Shown here piece by piece: positions 51,705-60,581 of a stretch of DNA of 64,000 bases. The stretch spans positions 57,257-121,256 of the forward strand of contig CAAGME010000006.1 of NCBI GenBank assembly GCA_900770945.1. The letters are read 5' to 3'. The position numbers and the translations under genes are program-made. Each line of letters begins with the position of its first letter. The first letter of the stretch is position 1. The notes below the pieces were generated by a model, which did no database searches, was not told the DNA's origin, and saw nothing but the letters and a program-made list of their open reading frames with translations. The stretch comes from Clostridia bacterium (GTDB lineage: Bacteria > Bacillota > Clostridia > Christensenellales > Borkfalkiaceae).

Positions 51705-51740
51705 AAATTGTGGATAACTCAGTCAAGTTATCCACAATTT
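51705..51740. promoter_or_regulatory. Perfect palindrome with two inverted DnaA boxes
   Basis: The 15-bp arms AAATTGTGGATAACT and AGTTATCCACAATTT are perfect around CAGTCA. Each arm holds a consensus DnaA box (TTATCCACA at 51728-51736 and its complement at 51709-51717). It lies 81 bp before cwlD. It could be a DnaA-binding regulatory or titration site. Confidence 0.7.
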
Positions 51741-51820
51741 GAGCGATTTTTCAACAAAAAAAGAGCGCGACTGTTAGTTTTGAAGTTAAGTTGTGAACGG
51801 CTTGAACGAGGAGGGTAAAG

Positions 51821-52507
51821 ATGAAATTAAGCAGCGTAATTATTCTTATTTTAAGCGTGTTTTTATCGGTGTTTATAGGCGGAGCGGCTACAAAGCCCGC
51901 CGCCGGCGCAAAAAAGAAAGATTCCGTTCTCGTTGTTATCGACGCCGGGCATGGCGGGATAGACGGCGGCGTTACGGGCGTTAATACGGGAGTAAAAGAG
52001 TCGGATATCAACTTAGAAGTAGCAAAAGCGTTAAAGGAAAAGTTGGAAGCGGGCGGAATGACGGTTGTTATGACGCGCACTACTCCCGCAAGCCTTTACG
52101 GCGGCACGGGCAGAGGGTTTAAGGAAAAGGACCTTAAAATGCGTGTAGAAATTGCCGAAAAGTGCAACGCCGATTTGTTCATTTCGATTCATATGAATAA
52201 GTATTCGGACAGTGGCCGCCGCGGCGCGCAGGTTTTTTATAAAATAGACGACGAAAGAAGCGAAAAATTAGCCGAAAGCGTGCAAAAGAGTTTTAACGAT
52301 ATGAAGGAGGCTTCTCGCGAATGTTCGGCTCTTCGGGGCGATTATTACGTTTTAAACAACAATACCGTGCCGTCAATCATTTGCGAATGCGGTTTTTTGT
52401 CTAACGCAGAGGACGAAAAACTGCTTCTTGACGAAGAATATCGCAACGAACTTGCGTATGCTGTTTTTTGCGGAGTCGTCGATTATTTTTCGCACATAAG
52501 CGGTTGA
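51821..52507 (+). CDS. cwlD: N-acetylmuramoyl-L-alanine amidase CwlD (spore cortex)
   Basis: CwlD removes peptide from muramic acid during spore cortex synthesis, the first step to muramic-delta-lactam. The 228-aa protein has an N-terminal signal/anchor (about 5-23) and an Amidase_3 domain with zinc ligands in VIDAGHGG (His44) and ISIHMN, and the catalytic Glu in ICECGFLSN. The length fits CwlD rather than large vegetative amidases with binding repeats. RBS GGAGGG. Together with spoIIE it points to a sporulating cell. Confidence 0.93.
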   Translation: MKLSSVIILILSVFLSVFIGGAATKPAAGAKKKDSVLVVIDAGHGGIDGGVTGVNTGVKESDINLEVAKALKEKLEAGGMTVVMTRTTPASLYGGTGRGFKEKDLKMRVEIAEKCNADLFISIHMNKYSDSGRRGAQVFYKIDDERSEKLAESVQKSFNDMKEASRECSALRGDYYVLNNNTVPSIICECGFLSNAEDEKLLLDEEYRNELAYAVFCGVVDYFSHISG

Positions 52508-52622
52508 AAATCGGCAAGGCTACCAATCCTTTAAAATAATAAGCGGAATTAAAGTCAAAACAATTGTAAAAACGAGTAAAGTGTGGTAAAATGTAATAAA
52601 GTTTAAAAAGGCGGAGCTTAAA

Positions 52623-53036
52623 TTGCTTTTCTGCGAAAACATAACAATTGAAAAGGCAAAAACGATAAGCCCCGTTACGCTTGCGTTCGTAGGCGACGCC
52701 GTGTATTCCCTTTTCGTTCGGGAAACATACACAACGCATACCGACAAAAAGAGCGGGGAACTTTCGGAAATGACGTCCAAAATCGTTCGGGCGAGCGCGC
52801 AAGCAAAGCTTATAGACAAGGTTTTGCCAAAACTCACCGAAGATGAAGCGGACGTTTTTCGGCGTGGCAGAAATGCAAAAAAACCGTCGAGGGCAAAACA
52901 TTCGACGGTCTCGGAATACAACAAATCCACGGGCTTCGAGGCCTTGGTCGGGTATTTGTACTTAACGGGAAACATTGAGCGGCTTAAAGAGATTTTTGCC
53001 GAGGAAACTAACTTAGAAGATGAGGAAAACACATGA
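52623..53036 (+). CDS. mrnC: Mini-ribonuclease 3
   Basis: The 137-aa protein is an RNase III catalytic domain without the dsRNA-binding domain. It matures 23S rRNA in Firmicutes. Motifs: LAFVGDAVYSLFVRE, RGRNAKKPSRAKHSTVSEYNKSTGFEALVGYLYL. The start is TTG at 52623 with GGCGGA upstream. Its stop overlaps the rlmB start (ATGA), the usual Firmicutes pairing. Confidence 0.94.
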   Translation: MLFCENITIEKAKTISPVTLAFVGDAVYSLFVRETYTTHTDKKSGELSEMTSKIVRASAQAKLIDKVLPKLTEDEADVFRRGRNAKKPSRAKHSTVSEYNKSTGFEALVGYLYLTGNIERLKEIFAEETNLEDEENT

Positions 53037-53764
53037 ACGTTGAAGGAAAAAACGCCGTGAGGGAAGCCGTCGCTTCCGCAAAAACGGTCGATAAAGTGCT
53101 TGTGCAGAACGGGCTCAGGGACGCGGAGTCGAGAAAGCTCGTAAGCGAAATAAAGGAAAGCGGAATTAAGTTTTCGTTTGCGGACAAGTCCGTACTCGAT
53201 AAGCTTTCCACAACAAAAAAACATCAGGGATTTATTGCGTTTTTGAGCGATTTTTCTTACTGTGACGAGGAGGATATAATCGAAGACGCGGCTAAAAACG
53301 GCTCGGTTATACTCGTTCTCGACGGAATCGAAGACCCGCATAACTTGGGTTCTATCATAAGGGTAGGCGAATGCGGCGGCGTTGCCGGCATTGTTATCGG
53401 CAAGCACAGAAGCGCGACCGTTACGGACGCCGTTATGAGAATTTCCGAGGGTAGCGCAAACCATGTTAAGATTGCAAAAGTCACAAACATAAACGCTTGC
53501 CTCGAAAAGATAAAAGCGGCGAATATCTTTGCATACGCATTGGAACTCGGCGGTGAAAACATTTACGAAACTAACCTTACGGGCGCGATAGCGATAGTCG
53601 TCGGCGGTGAGGACACGGGCGTAAACGCGCTCACAAAAAAGATTTGCGACGGAGTTGTCACTATCCCGATGTTCGGAAAAATCAACTCTCTCAACGCATC
53701 TGTTGCCGCCGGAATCGCTCTCTTTGAAAGCGTTCGCCAGCGCACGGCAAAAGGTAAAAAGTAA
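53033..53764 (+). CDS. rlmB: 23S rRNA 2'-O-ribose methyltransferase, TrmH/RlmB (SpoU) family
   Basis: The 243-aa SpoU-type enzyme has an N-terminal substrate-binding domain (1-80), then the knotted methyltransferase domain: VLDGIEDPHNLGSIIRVGE (motif 1), VVGGEDTGV (motif 2) and IPMFGKINSLNASVAAGIALFE (motif 3). It methylates a ribose in rRNA using SAM. It overlaps mrnC by 4 nt. Confidence 0.94.
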   Translation: MNVEGKNAVREAVASAKTVDKVLVQNGLRDAESRKLVSEIKESGIKFSFADKSVLDKLSTTKKHQGFIAFLSDFSYCDEEDIIEDAAKNGSVILVLDGIEDPHNLGSIIRVGECGGVAGIVIGKHRSATVTDAVMRISEGSANHVKIAKVTNINACLEKIKAANIFAYALELGGENIYETNLTGAIAIVVGGEDTGVNALTKKICDGVVTIPMFGKINSLNASVAAGIALFESVRQRTAKGKK

Positions 53765-53833
53765 GCGATAACGAATTTATAGCCCCGCTTTTTACAAAAA
53801 AACCATAACAAACGACAAAAAGGGGGAAAGAAA

Positions 53834-54403
53834 ATGATTGATTTTAAAGCTTTAACCGACGAAAAACTCGTCGATATGTACCGTGGCGGGGACGAGCGCG
53901 CTTTCTCCTTTCTTTTGGAAAAACATCGCAAGGAAATAGACGGGATATGCCGCCGGCGGTATTTAATCGACGGCAACGAAGAGGACGTAAAACAGTACGG
54001 ATACATGGGGTTCATGAAGGCTGCGCAAAGCTTCGATAAGGACAAAGGAAGCTTCGTTTCGTTCATGCGGCTTTGCGTGCTTTCGACGGTAGACAACGCC
54101 GTAAAAAAGAGCTTAGCCCAAAAACAGCACGCCTTAAACGACGCCGTTTCGATAGAATATTATGCGGACAAGCCGTCCGCCGTTCCCGATCCGCTCGACA
54201 AAATGATAAGCGACGAGGAGTTCGAAGAAAAGAAGAGGTTAATGGCGTCCGTGCTTTCAAAGGGTGAAAAACAGGTTTTCAACCTCTTTTTGGAAGGATA
54301 TTCGTATACGGAAATAGCTAAGCTTTTGGAGCTTACGCCCAAACAGGTTGACAACGCGATAACGCGCATTAAACGAAAAAAAGAAAAAGTGCTTTTGCCG
54401 TGA
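53834..54403 (+). CDS. sigH: RNA polymerase sigma factor, SigH-like
   Basis: The 189-aa sigma-70 family protein has region 2 (EKLVDMYRGGDERAFSFLLEKHRKEIDGIC to KQYGYMGFMKAAQSFDKDKGSFVSFM) and region 4 (VLSKGEKQVFNLFLEGYSYTEIAKLLELTPKQVDNAITRIKRK) but no regions 1 or 3. Its place after mrnC-rlmB is the classic site of sigH, the early-sporulation sigma factor, in Bacilli and Clostridia. Sequence alone would also allow a general group-3 sigma. The GGGGGAAAG site is 5 nt before the ATG. Confidence 0.87.
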   Translation: MIDFKALTDEKLVDMYRGGDERAFSFLLEKHRKEIDGICRRRYLIDGNEEDVKQYGYMGFMKAAQSFDKDKGSFVSFMRLCVLSTVDNAVKKSLAQKQHALNDAVSIEYYADKPSAVPDPLDKMISDEEFEEKKRLMASVLSKGEKQVFNLFLEGYSYTEIAKLLELTPKQVDNAITRIKRKKEKVLLP

Positions 54404-54428
54404 AAGACGTAAGCGGAAGGAGGCGAAT

Positions 54429-56312
54429 ATGTCGTATTTAGCCATATACAGGCGGTTCAGACCGTCAACATTCGATAAAATGGTCGGGCAGGAACATGTC
54501 GTTCAGACGCTCGTCAATCAGATAAATTCCGACAGAATAGGGCATGCGTACCTGTTTTGCGGCGCAAGAGGGACGGGAAAAACTTCAGCCGCCAAGATTT
54601 TTGCGCGGGCGATAAACTGTTTGCACCCCGTCAACGGTTCGCCGTGCGGCGAGTGTGAAGTTTGCAAAGCTCTCTTAGACCCCGCTAATCTCGATATTCT
54701 CGAAATAGACGCGGCTTCCAACAATAAAGTCGAAAATATCCGTGAAATCAGAGATAAAGTGCAGTATCCGCCCGTTTCGGCAAGGTATAAGGTTTACATT
54801 ATAGACGAAGTTCATATGCTCACGACGGAAGCGTTCAACGCGCTTTTAAAAACGCTTGAAGAGCCGCCCAAGCATGCCGTTTTCGTGCTTGCGACAACCG
54901 AGCCGCACAAGCTGCCGGCGACCATTCTTTCGCGTTGCATGCGCTTTGATTTCAGGCTCGTACCCGATAAGACGATAGCCGCGCTTATTTCGGAAATTTA
55001 TGACGAACTCGGCAAAAAATACGACGACGAAGCCATTCTTGCGATAGCCCGCGCGGGCGAGGGAAGCGTGAGAGACGCGCTTTCCGTTGCCGACCTCTGC
55101 GTGTCTTATACAAACGAAAAGTTGACCTATAACGACGTTATCGCCGTTTTAGGCGCGTCCGACAGCAGAGTTACCGCGCGACTTGTGGAAAATATTTTTA
55201 AAGGCGAAAGCGGCAAGGTCCTCGAAGCCATAGACGAACTTATCGACCTCGGCAAGGGCGTGGGCGTACTCAATAAGGACGTTTCTGCGCACTTACGCGA
55301 CGTTATGGTTGCCAAAACGTGTAAGAACGCACGCGAAATATTATCTCTCCCCGAAAGCGAATTTGCGCTTATAGAAAAGAACGCCGAGCTTGCGGACGTG
55401 CATAGGATTCTCCGCGCAACGGAAATTTTTGCGGGAGTGGAAAACGATTTAAAATATTCGACTCATCCGCGCGTTGTCTTTGAAGCTGCGGCGATGCGCG
55501 CAAGCATGCCCGAGCAAGATTACAATATAGACGCGCTTTTAGCCCGTATCGCCAAGCTTGAAAAAGCCGTTGCCGAGGGCGTGAAGGTTGCGGTAGAAAA
55601 GGTAGAAAAGGCAACGAAACCCGAAGAAAAGAAGGTCGATAGCGATGAAGAAAAGGTGCTTTCGGCTAAACGTTTTGCCGAGCGGAAAAGTTCGGCAGAG
55701 CCATATAAAGACGATGTAAAAACAGAAAAAATCGATGCCGAGACAACTAAAAAGCCGGTAAAAATCGTAGACGACGATTTCTACGGAGCCGTACCGCCGG
55801 AAGAAGATTTGCCTTTCAATTCTTCTACGGCTAAGCCTATAAAACAACCGACGGCAAAAAGTGAAGATATGCCCTTTGTCGAGCGAGAAGACGCGCAAAA
55901 AATACAAGTTCCCGAAATGCCGGAAGCAAAAAAGGACGAAGACTTGCAACCGCAGACTTCGCTTTTCGACAAGAAAGCTGCCGAAGAAAAACCAAAAATA
56001 GTTATATCCGGCGCGAGAATGTGGGGCACTGTCGTAAGGCGGCTTCGTGCGGACAAAAACATTATGCTTTGGATAGCTTGCCAAGACCTCGAAGCAAAAA
56101 CGGAGGGAAACAAGCTTTGCATAATCGCCGAGGGCGACAACGAATATAACCTTATTAAAAAGCCGGAAAACCTTGCGATTTTGCAAAATATCGTTTCGGA
56201 AACGAGCGATTACAAAGTTGTCGTTTATCACGGCGAAGAAGTAAAGGAAAGCTTTGAGGACGACGTAAAGAAAGCCGAAGAAGTTTTAGGACCCATCGAG
56301 GAAGAAGATTAA
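54429..56312 (+). CDS. dnaX: DNA polymerase III subunits gamma and tau
   Basis: The clamp-loader ATPase of 627 aa has Walker A GARGTGKTS (residues 45-53), a zinc module with Cys64, Cys73, Cys76 and Cys79, DEVHM (Walker B) and the sensor/arginine stretch ILSRCMRFDF. After about 370 the sequence is a charged Lys/Glu/Pro linker and then a tau-like C-terminal domain (about 515-610). I saw no A-rich slippery heptamer that would give a short gamma form. RBS AAGGAGG; it starts 25 nt after sigH. Confidence 0.96.
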   Translation: MSYLAIYRRFRPSTFDKMVGQEHVVQTLVNQINSDRIGHAYLFCGARGTGKTSAAKIFARAINCLHPVNGSPCGECEVCKALLDPANLDILEIDAASNNKVENIREIRDKVQYPPVSARYKVYIIDEVHMLTTEAFNALLKTLEEPPKHAVFVLATTEPHKLPATILSRCMRFDFRLVPDKTIAALISEIYDELGKKYDDEAILAIARAGEGSVRDALSVADLCVSYTNEKLTYNDVIAVLGASDSRVTARLVENIFKGESGKVLEAIDELIDLGKGVGVLNKDVSAHLRDVMVAKTCKNAREILSLPESEFALIEKNAELADVHRILRATEIFAGVENDLKYSTHPRVVFEAAAMRASMPEQDYNIDALLARIAKLEKAVAEGVKVAVEKVEKATKPEEKKVDSDEEKVLSAKRFAERKSSAEPYKDDVKTEKIDAETTKKPVKIVDDDFYGAVPPEEDLPFNSSTAKPIKQPTAKSEDMPFVEREDAQKIQVPEMPEAKKDEDLQPQTSLFDKKAAEEKPKIVISGARMWGTVVRRLRADKNIMLWIACQDLEAKTEGNKLCIIAEGDNEYNLIKKPENLAILQNIVSETSDYKVVVYHGEEVKESFEDDVKKAEEVLGPIEEED

Positions 56313-56336
56313 AAGCTGTCGGCAACAAAAGCCCGC

Positions 56337-56351
56337 CTATAAGTCGATTAT
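56337..56351 (+). repeat. 15-base intergenic motif, exact copy 4
   Basis: CTATAAGTCGATTAT, 25 nt after the dnaX stop, flanked by AAAAGCC and GGTTTTTT, which can pair. Confidence 0.8.
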
Positions 56352-56400
56352 CGAGTGGTTTTTTAATGATTGAGCTTATAAGCGCGTATAAAAAAGTTTG

Positions 56401-56428
56401 ACGGAAGCCTTTTTCGGCTTCCGTTTTG
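56401..56428 (+). terminator. Terminator after dnaX
   Basis: ACGGAAGCC and GGCTTCCGT with a 6-nt loop and TTTTG. No signal-recognition RNA, which often sits next to dnaX, was found in this 300-bp gap. Confidence 0.8.
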
Positions 56429-56534
56429 TAAAGTATGGCAATAAAGGAATTATCGTTTGCCGCCATCCGAGCCGTTAAAAGCAAATGAAATTTTTCGAAA
56501 GGACAAAAATAAAGATAAAAAGGCTTTCAAACGA

Positions 56535-56563
56535 TTGTAAAATAAAAATAAATGTGTTAAAAT
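56535..56563 (+). promoter_or_regulatory. Sigma-A promoter of ybaB-recR
   Basis: TTGTAA (56535-56540), 17 bp, TAAAAT (56558-56563). Confidence 0.7.
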
Positions 56564-56616
56564 ATTTCGGTATCATGTAAAGTCCCGAAAGGGAAAATAA
56601 AAAACGGAGTGATTTT

Positions 56617-56958
56617 ATGGGTTACGGAAAAGGATTCGGCGGCGGATTCGGCGGCGGGCAAATGCAACAGCTGATGAAGCAAGCTCAAAAAATGCAGGAA
56701 GACATTCAGAAAGCTCAAAAAGAACTTGAAGAAGCGGAAATAGAAGGCGCGACCGCCGGCGGCGCAGTCAAGGTTATCGTTTCGGGCAAAAAGATTTTAA
56801 AAAGCGTCAACATCGATTCTTCGGTAATCGACCCCGACGACGCGGAAATGCTCGAAGACCTTATCATTGCCGCTTACAACGACGCGGCGACCAAAGCCGA
56901 CGAAATGTACGAGGAAAAGATGGGCGCGTTCAATAAAATGGGCGGCGGCATGTTTTAA
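56617..56958 (+). CDS. ybaB: YbaB/EbfC-family nucleoid-associated protein
   Basis: The 113-aa DNA-binding protein forms a dimer that coats DNA. It has the helical [22 protein letters not shown] and the strand region [40 protein letters not shown]. Gly-rich ends are normal. It overlaps recR by one base and forms the conserved dnaX-ybaB-recR order, although here dnaX has its own terminator. Confidence 0.95.
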   Translation: MGYGKGFGGGFGGGQMQQLMKQAQKMQEDIQKAQKELEEAEIEGATAGGAVKVIVSGKKILKSVNIDSSVIDPDDAEMLEDLIIAAYNDAATKADEMYEEKMGAFNKMGGGMF

Positions 56959-57551
56959 TGAAAACTTTTATTGAGCCTATCGGGAAGCTTATCAATCAAT
57001 TTTCCCGTTTGCCCGGCGTGGGCGCAAAAACCGCTCAGCGTTACGCTTATAAGATAATCGAAATGAGTGAGGAGGACGCGCAAAAGTTTGCCGAAGCAAT
57101 AATCGAAGCCAAAAGCAAAGTGCATTATTGCTCGGTTTGCGGTAATTTTACCGATAAAAACGTCTGCGACATCTGCTCAAACCGCTCTTCCGAAGTTATT
57201 TGCGTGGTTAAAGAGCCTAAGGACGTGCTTGCTTTCGAAAAGGCAGATAAGTTCGAAGGGACTTATCACGTTCTGCACGGCACGATTAACCCGATGGAGG
57301 GGGTCGGACCTAACGACATTCGCATAAAGGAACTTTTAAAGCGGCTCCGCGAGGGCGAAACCAAGGAAGTTATTCTTGCTACTAACCCCGACGTAGAGGG
57401 CGAAGCGACGGCAATGTACTTAGCTCGGCTCATCAAGCCCTTGGGTATAAAGGTTACGCGCATAGCTCACGGCATTGCCGTAGGCACGGATATAGAGTAT
57501 GCCGACGTGGGGTCGATATCAAGGGCGATTACAGACCGTAGGGAACTATAA
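56958..57551 (+). CDS. recR: Recombination protein RecR
   Basis: RecR acts with RecO/RecF in loading RecA on gapped DNA. The 197-aa protein has the helix-hairpin-helix [20 protein letters not shown] start, a four-Cys zinc finger ([17 protein letters not shown]) and a Toprim domain ([14 protein letters not shown], then [16 protein letters not shown]). It ends with a hairpin at 57550. Confidence 0.96.
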   Translation: MKTFIEPIGKLINQFSRLPGVGAKTAQRYAYKIIEMSEEDAQKFAEAIIEAKSKVHYCSVCGNFTDKNVCDICSNRSSEVICVVKEPKDVLAFEKADKFEGTYHVLHGTINPMEGVGPNDIRIKELLKRLREGETKEVILATNPDVEGEATAMYLARLIKPLGIKVTRIAHGIAVGTDIEYADVGSISRAITDRREL

Positions 57552-57582
57552 ATCTCGTCATCTGAAGCCGATTACGAGATTT
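57550..57582 (+). terminator. Hairpin after recR
   Basis: AAATCTCGT and ACGAGATTT are perfect 9-bp arms, starting one base before the end of the recR stop. The T tail is weak. Confidence 0.6.
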
Positions 57583-57588
57583 GTCTAT

Positions 57589-57682
57589 ATTTGCTTCTTT
57601 GAAGCAATCGATATGCCGCTTGAGAAAGCGGCTCGATATTTGCCGTAAAAGGCAATCGATATTCGCGCAAAGCGCGAGAGAT
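57589..57682. repeat. Hairpin-string repeat, copy 4
   Basis: GCTTC/GAAGC, GCCGCTT/AAGCGGC, TTGCC/GGCAA and TCGCGC/GCGCGA hairpins are separated by three TCGATAT spacers. It separates recR from malQ. Confidence 0.75.
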
Positions 57683-57734
57683 TTTTGATTAAACAAGAGT
57701 TAAAGCCGCTTAAAAATGCGGTTAAGGAGTTATA

Positions 57735-59216
57735 ATGACAAGAAGTTGCGGCGTTTTAATGCCGGTGTTTTCTTTGCCCTCGAAGTATTCTATCGGGTCC
57801 TTCGGCAAATGGGCGTACAAATTTGTTGATTTTTTAAAGAAATCGGGACACGATTATTGGCAGGTTTTGCCTATGTGTCAGACGGGTTACGGCGATTCGC
57901 CTTATCAGACGACTTGCGATATTTCCGGTAATCCGTATTTTATTGACCTCGAAACGTTAAGGGACGAAAGACTTTTGACGTACAGAGAGGTTATGCGCGC
58001 CATCGATAAGAGTGATTTTATCGACTACGGCAAGCTTTATAACGAAAGATATCCGCTTTTGAGAAAGGCTTTTTCTCGCTTCGACCGCACGGATAAGCAT
58101 TTTAAAGCCTTCTTAAAAACCGGCGATTATCGCGACTACGCGCTCTTTATGGCATTGACGGAAAAATTCAACGCGCCGTGGTATAATTGGAGCGATGAGT
58201 TCAAAAAACGCGACGAAGCCGCACTCGGCAAGTTTGAGGCGGAAAACAAGGACGAAGTTTTGTTCTGGCAGTTTGTTCAGTACGAGTTTTGGAAGCAGTA
58301 TTTTGCTCTCAAAAAGTACGCAAACAAGCGCGGAATAAAAATTATCGGCGACATGCCGCTTTATTTTGCGTACAACAGCGTGGAAGTCTGGCGTTCGCCC
58401 GAAGAGTTTATGCTCGACGAAAATTACACGCCGAAAAAGGTTGCGGGCGTGCCGCCCGATTATTTCTGCGCCGACGGACAGCTCTGGGGCAACCCCGTGT
58501 ATAATTACGACGTTATGAAAAAGAACGATTACGCGTTCTTTAAGTCGCGCTTAAACCACGTTCTCGGCGTTTACGATTACGTAAGAATAGATCACTTCCG
58601 CGGGCTTGACAGGTTCTGGGCGGTCGATTACGGCAAGCCCACCGCGCGCGACGGCGAATGGCTCAAAGCCCCCGGTCGCGAGATATTCGCTTCGTTCGAG
58701 CATAAAGACAGAATTATTGCAGAGGACCTCGGCGTTATCGACGACGGCGTTAGAGATTTGATAAAGACGGTCGGCGTGCCGGGAATGAAGGTTCTTTCTT
58801 TTGCATTCGACAGCGGTAAGGATAACCCGTATCTTCCCTGGAACGTTGGCGAAAACAGCGTCGCTTACACGGGTACGCACGACAACGATACTCTCGTCGG
58901 GCATTTCAAAAGCCTTTCGAAAGACGCCTTTGAAAGGCAGAAAGCGATGGTGAAAGAAAGCCTTGATTATCTCAAAATATTCAGACCCATCGGCGGAATT
59001 TATCCCATTGCGGAAGCCGTGCTTGACATCGCTTACGCATGCGAGGCTAAGCTTACCGTCGTGCCGCTTCAGGACGAACTTCTGCTCGGCGGCGAGTACC
59101 GCATTAACGCGCCCGGGTCTACCGGTTGCTGGCGAGTAAGAATAAAAGAAAGCGTTCTCACGGACACCTTGTGTGCGGCTATGAAGAGGCGCGCGAAACG
59201 TTTCAAAAGAGCATAA
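57735..59216 (+). CDS. malQ: 4-alpha-glucanotransferase (amylomaltase, GH77)
   Basis: MalQ moves glucan segments between maltodextrins in glycogen or starch use. The 493-aa enzyme has nucleophile Asp286 in YVRIDHFRGLDRFW, acid/base Glu330 in IIAEDLGVI and the third acid in TGTHDNDT. The length is typical for bacteria. GGAG lies upstream of the ATG. It is a single gene between a repeat and a terminator. Confidence 0.96.
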   Translation: MTRSCGVLMPVFSLPSKYSIGSFGKWAYKFVDFLKKSGHDYWQVLPMCQTGYGDSPYQTTCDISGNPYFIDLETLRDERLLTYREVMRAIDKSDFIDYGKLYNERYPLLRKAFSRFDRTDKHFKAFLKTGDYRDYALFMALTEKFNAPWYNWSDEFKKRDEAALGKFEAENKDEVLFWQFVQYEFWKQYFALKKYANKRGIKIIGDMPLYFAYNSVEVWRSPEEFMLDENYTPKKVAGVPPDYFCADGQLWGNPVYNYDVMKKNDYAFFKSRLNHVLGVYDYVRIDHFRGLDRFWAVDYGKPTARDGEWLKAPGREIFASFEHKDRIIAEDLGVIDDGVRDLIKTVGVPGMKVLSFAFDSGKDNPYLPWNVGENSVAYTGTHDNDTLVGHFKSLSKDAFERQKAMVKESLDYLKIFRPIGGIYPIAEAVLDIAYACEAKLTVVPLQDELLLGGEYRINAPGSTGCWRVRIKESVLTDTLCAAMKRRAKRFKRA

Positions 59217-59221
59217 TATAC

Positions 59222-59261
59222 GAAAGGCTTTTTCGTTTTTTACTTGAAGAAGCCTTTTTTT
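59222..59261 (+). terminator. Terminator after malQ
   Basis: AGGCTTTTT and AAGAAGCCT (one mismatched pair) followed by TTTTTTTG. Confidence 0.75.
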
Positions 59262-59447
59262 GTTGCCTTAAAACACGCGTTTTACAGCGTTTTTGCCTTT
59301 AAGACAAGCGAGTTTTTTGTGAAAATAAAATGAAAGTTTTTAGTCTTTTTCTTGTTTTTTTCTCAAAATCCCTTATGTTTTCTTGATTTTTGGCTAAGTG
59401 TCGTTTTTTGACATTTTGACGGAATTTAGACAATAATGCGATTGGCG

Positions 59448-59477
59448 TTGACATTTAAGGTGTAAATGAAGTATAAT
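59448..59477 (+). promoter_or_regulatory. Sigma-A promoter of the acyltransferase/ligase genes
   Basis: TTGACA (59448-59453), 18 bp, TATAAT (59472-59477). Apart from this and the repeat at 59535, the 420-bp gap holds nothing I can name. Confidence 0.7.
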
Positions 59478-59534
59478 AAATGCAGAAGCTTTGCTTTGCA
59501 AAGCGAAACTAACGTTTCTCCACGCGCAAATAAT

Positions 59535-59620
59535 AGTTGAAAATTGAAAGTTGAAAGATGCGGACAGTATTTATATAATGTTTTAAATAGACTTTCGCTC
59601 GGCGCGTAATGTGCGCGTAT
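59535..59620. repeat. Hairpin-string repeat, partial copy 5
   Basis: TTGAAAATTGAAAGTTGAAAG, GCGGACA, an AT-rich lead-in and CTTTCGCTCGGCGCG...GTGCGCG match the start of copies 1 and 3, but only one hairpin and no ATATCGA string follows. Confidence 0.55.
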
Positions 59621-59637
59621 AAAAGGATATATACTTA

Positions 59638-60519
59638 ATGGAAAAAAGAAAAAAGCGGTTTAAGGACCGCAAGGACGGATATTATTTAGGCAAAGAGGTT
59701 CCCGCGCTTACGCGGTTTATGGTTTACCTTTTGCCCAAAAGAACGGAAAACGAAGCGGTTGTCAACGAAAAAATCGATTTGACCGCATTGAATAATTACA
59801 TTAAAGAAAAGAACGCTGCGCTTGGCGAAAACGACTTTAAGTATACGATTTTTCAATTCGTCGTCGCGGCTATGGCAAAGACGATTTATCATCGCAAAAA
59901 GCTCAATTATTTTATACAGGGCAGGAGATATTACGAAAGAAAGCATATTTCCTTTTCGTTCGTCATAAAAAAGAAGTTTGAAGACAAAGCGGAAGAAGCC
60001 CTCGCCATAATCAAGGCGGGGACGGAAGGCGTTTCGCCGCTTGATGAAGTGCGTGAAAAGATAAAAAAAGCCGTATACGACGTCAGGGTGAACGAAAAAA
60101 CCGACGGAACGACGGGAATAATCGAAAAACTCGTTAAATTGCCGAGGTTTCTGCTCAGATTCGTATGCAGAGTGTTGAGATTCCTCGACTATCACGGTTG
60201 GACGCCTTCGAGCCTCATGAAAGAAGACCCGTATTATTCTACGGTTTTCATAAGCAATCTCGGTAGCATAAAAATGCATGCCGATTATCACCATTTGACC
60301 GATTACGGAACTAATTCTCTGTTCGTTATCGTCGGTGAAAAACATCCCGAACCGGTTTTCAAGCAAGACGGCTCTTTTGAAATGAAAGAATTTCTGCCGA
60401 TAGGGCTTACCGTTGACGAGCGCATTGCCGACGGGCTGTATTTTGCAAATTCCGTTAAGCTCTTAAAAAAATATCTTTCCGAGCCTGAGCTTTTAGAAGA
60501 AAACGTGGAAGTCGAATGA
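59638..60519 (+). CDS. 2-oxoacid dehydrogenase E2/CAT-like acyltransferase domain protein
   Basis: The 293-aa protein has only the catalytic fold of the E2 acyltransferase/chloramphenicol acetyltransferase superfamily, with no lipoyl domain: FKYTIFQFVVAAMAKTIYHRKKLN, then STVFISNLGSIKMHADYHHL, then PIGLTVDERIADGLYFANSVKLL. In active enzymes the last part reads DHRxxDG; here it is D260-E261-R262-I-A-D265-G266, so the catalytic His is Glu. A basic N-terminus (MEKRKKRFKDRKDGYY) and an inserted hydrophobic stretch (about 160-190) are unusual. It is followed by an acyl-CoA ligase gene. It may be a transferase with another mechanism or a non-catalytic partner. Confidence 0.78.
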   Translation: MEKRKKRFKDRKDGYYLGKEVPALTRFMVYLLPKRTENEAVVNEKIDLTALNNYIKEKNAALGENDFKYTIFQFVVAAMAKTIYHRKKLNYFIQGRRYYERKHISFSFVIKKKFEDKAEEALAIIKAGTEGVSPLDEVREKIKKAVYDVRVNEKTDGTTGIIEKLVKLPRFLLRFVCRVLRFLDYHGWTPSSLMKEDPYYSTVFISNLGSIKMHADYHHLTDYGTNSLFVIVGEKHPEPVFKQDGSFEMKEFLPIGLTVDERIADGLYFANSVKLLKKYLSEPELLEENVEVE

Positions 60520-60581
60520 TTTTCGGTTTTTACCCGCTCCGACAATAAAAAAATCCGTTTAAAATAAAAAAAGAGGAAAAA

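Noticed and set aside
54429..56312. Programmed frameshift in dnaX
   Set aside because: I looked for an A-rich slippery heptamer with a following stem around the end of the ATPase domain and found none.
56313..56616. Signal recognition particle RNA near dnaX
   Set aside because: The conserved core (GGAAGCAGC type) is absent; only a terminator, a motif copy and a promoter are present.
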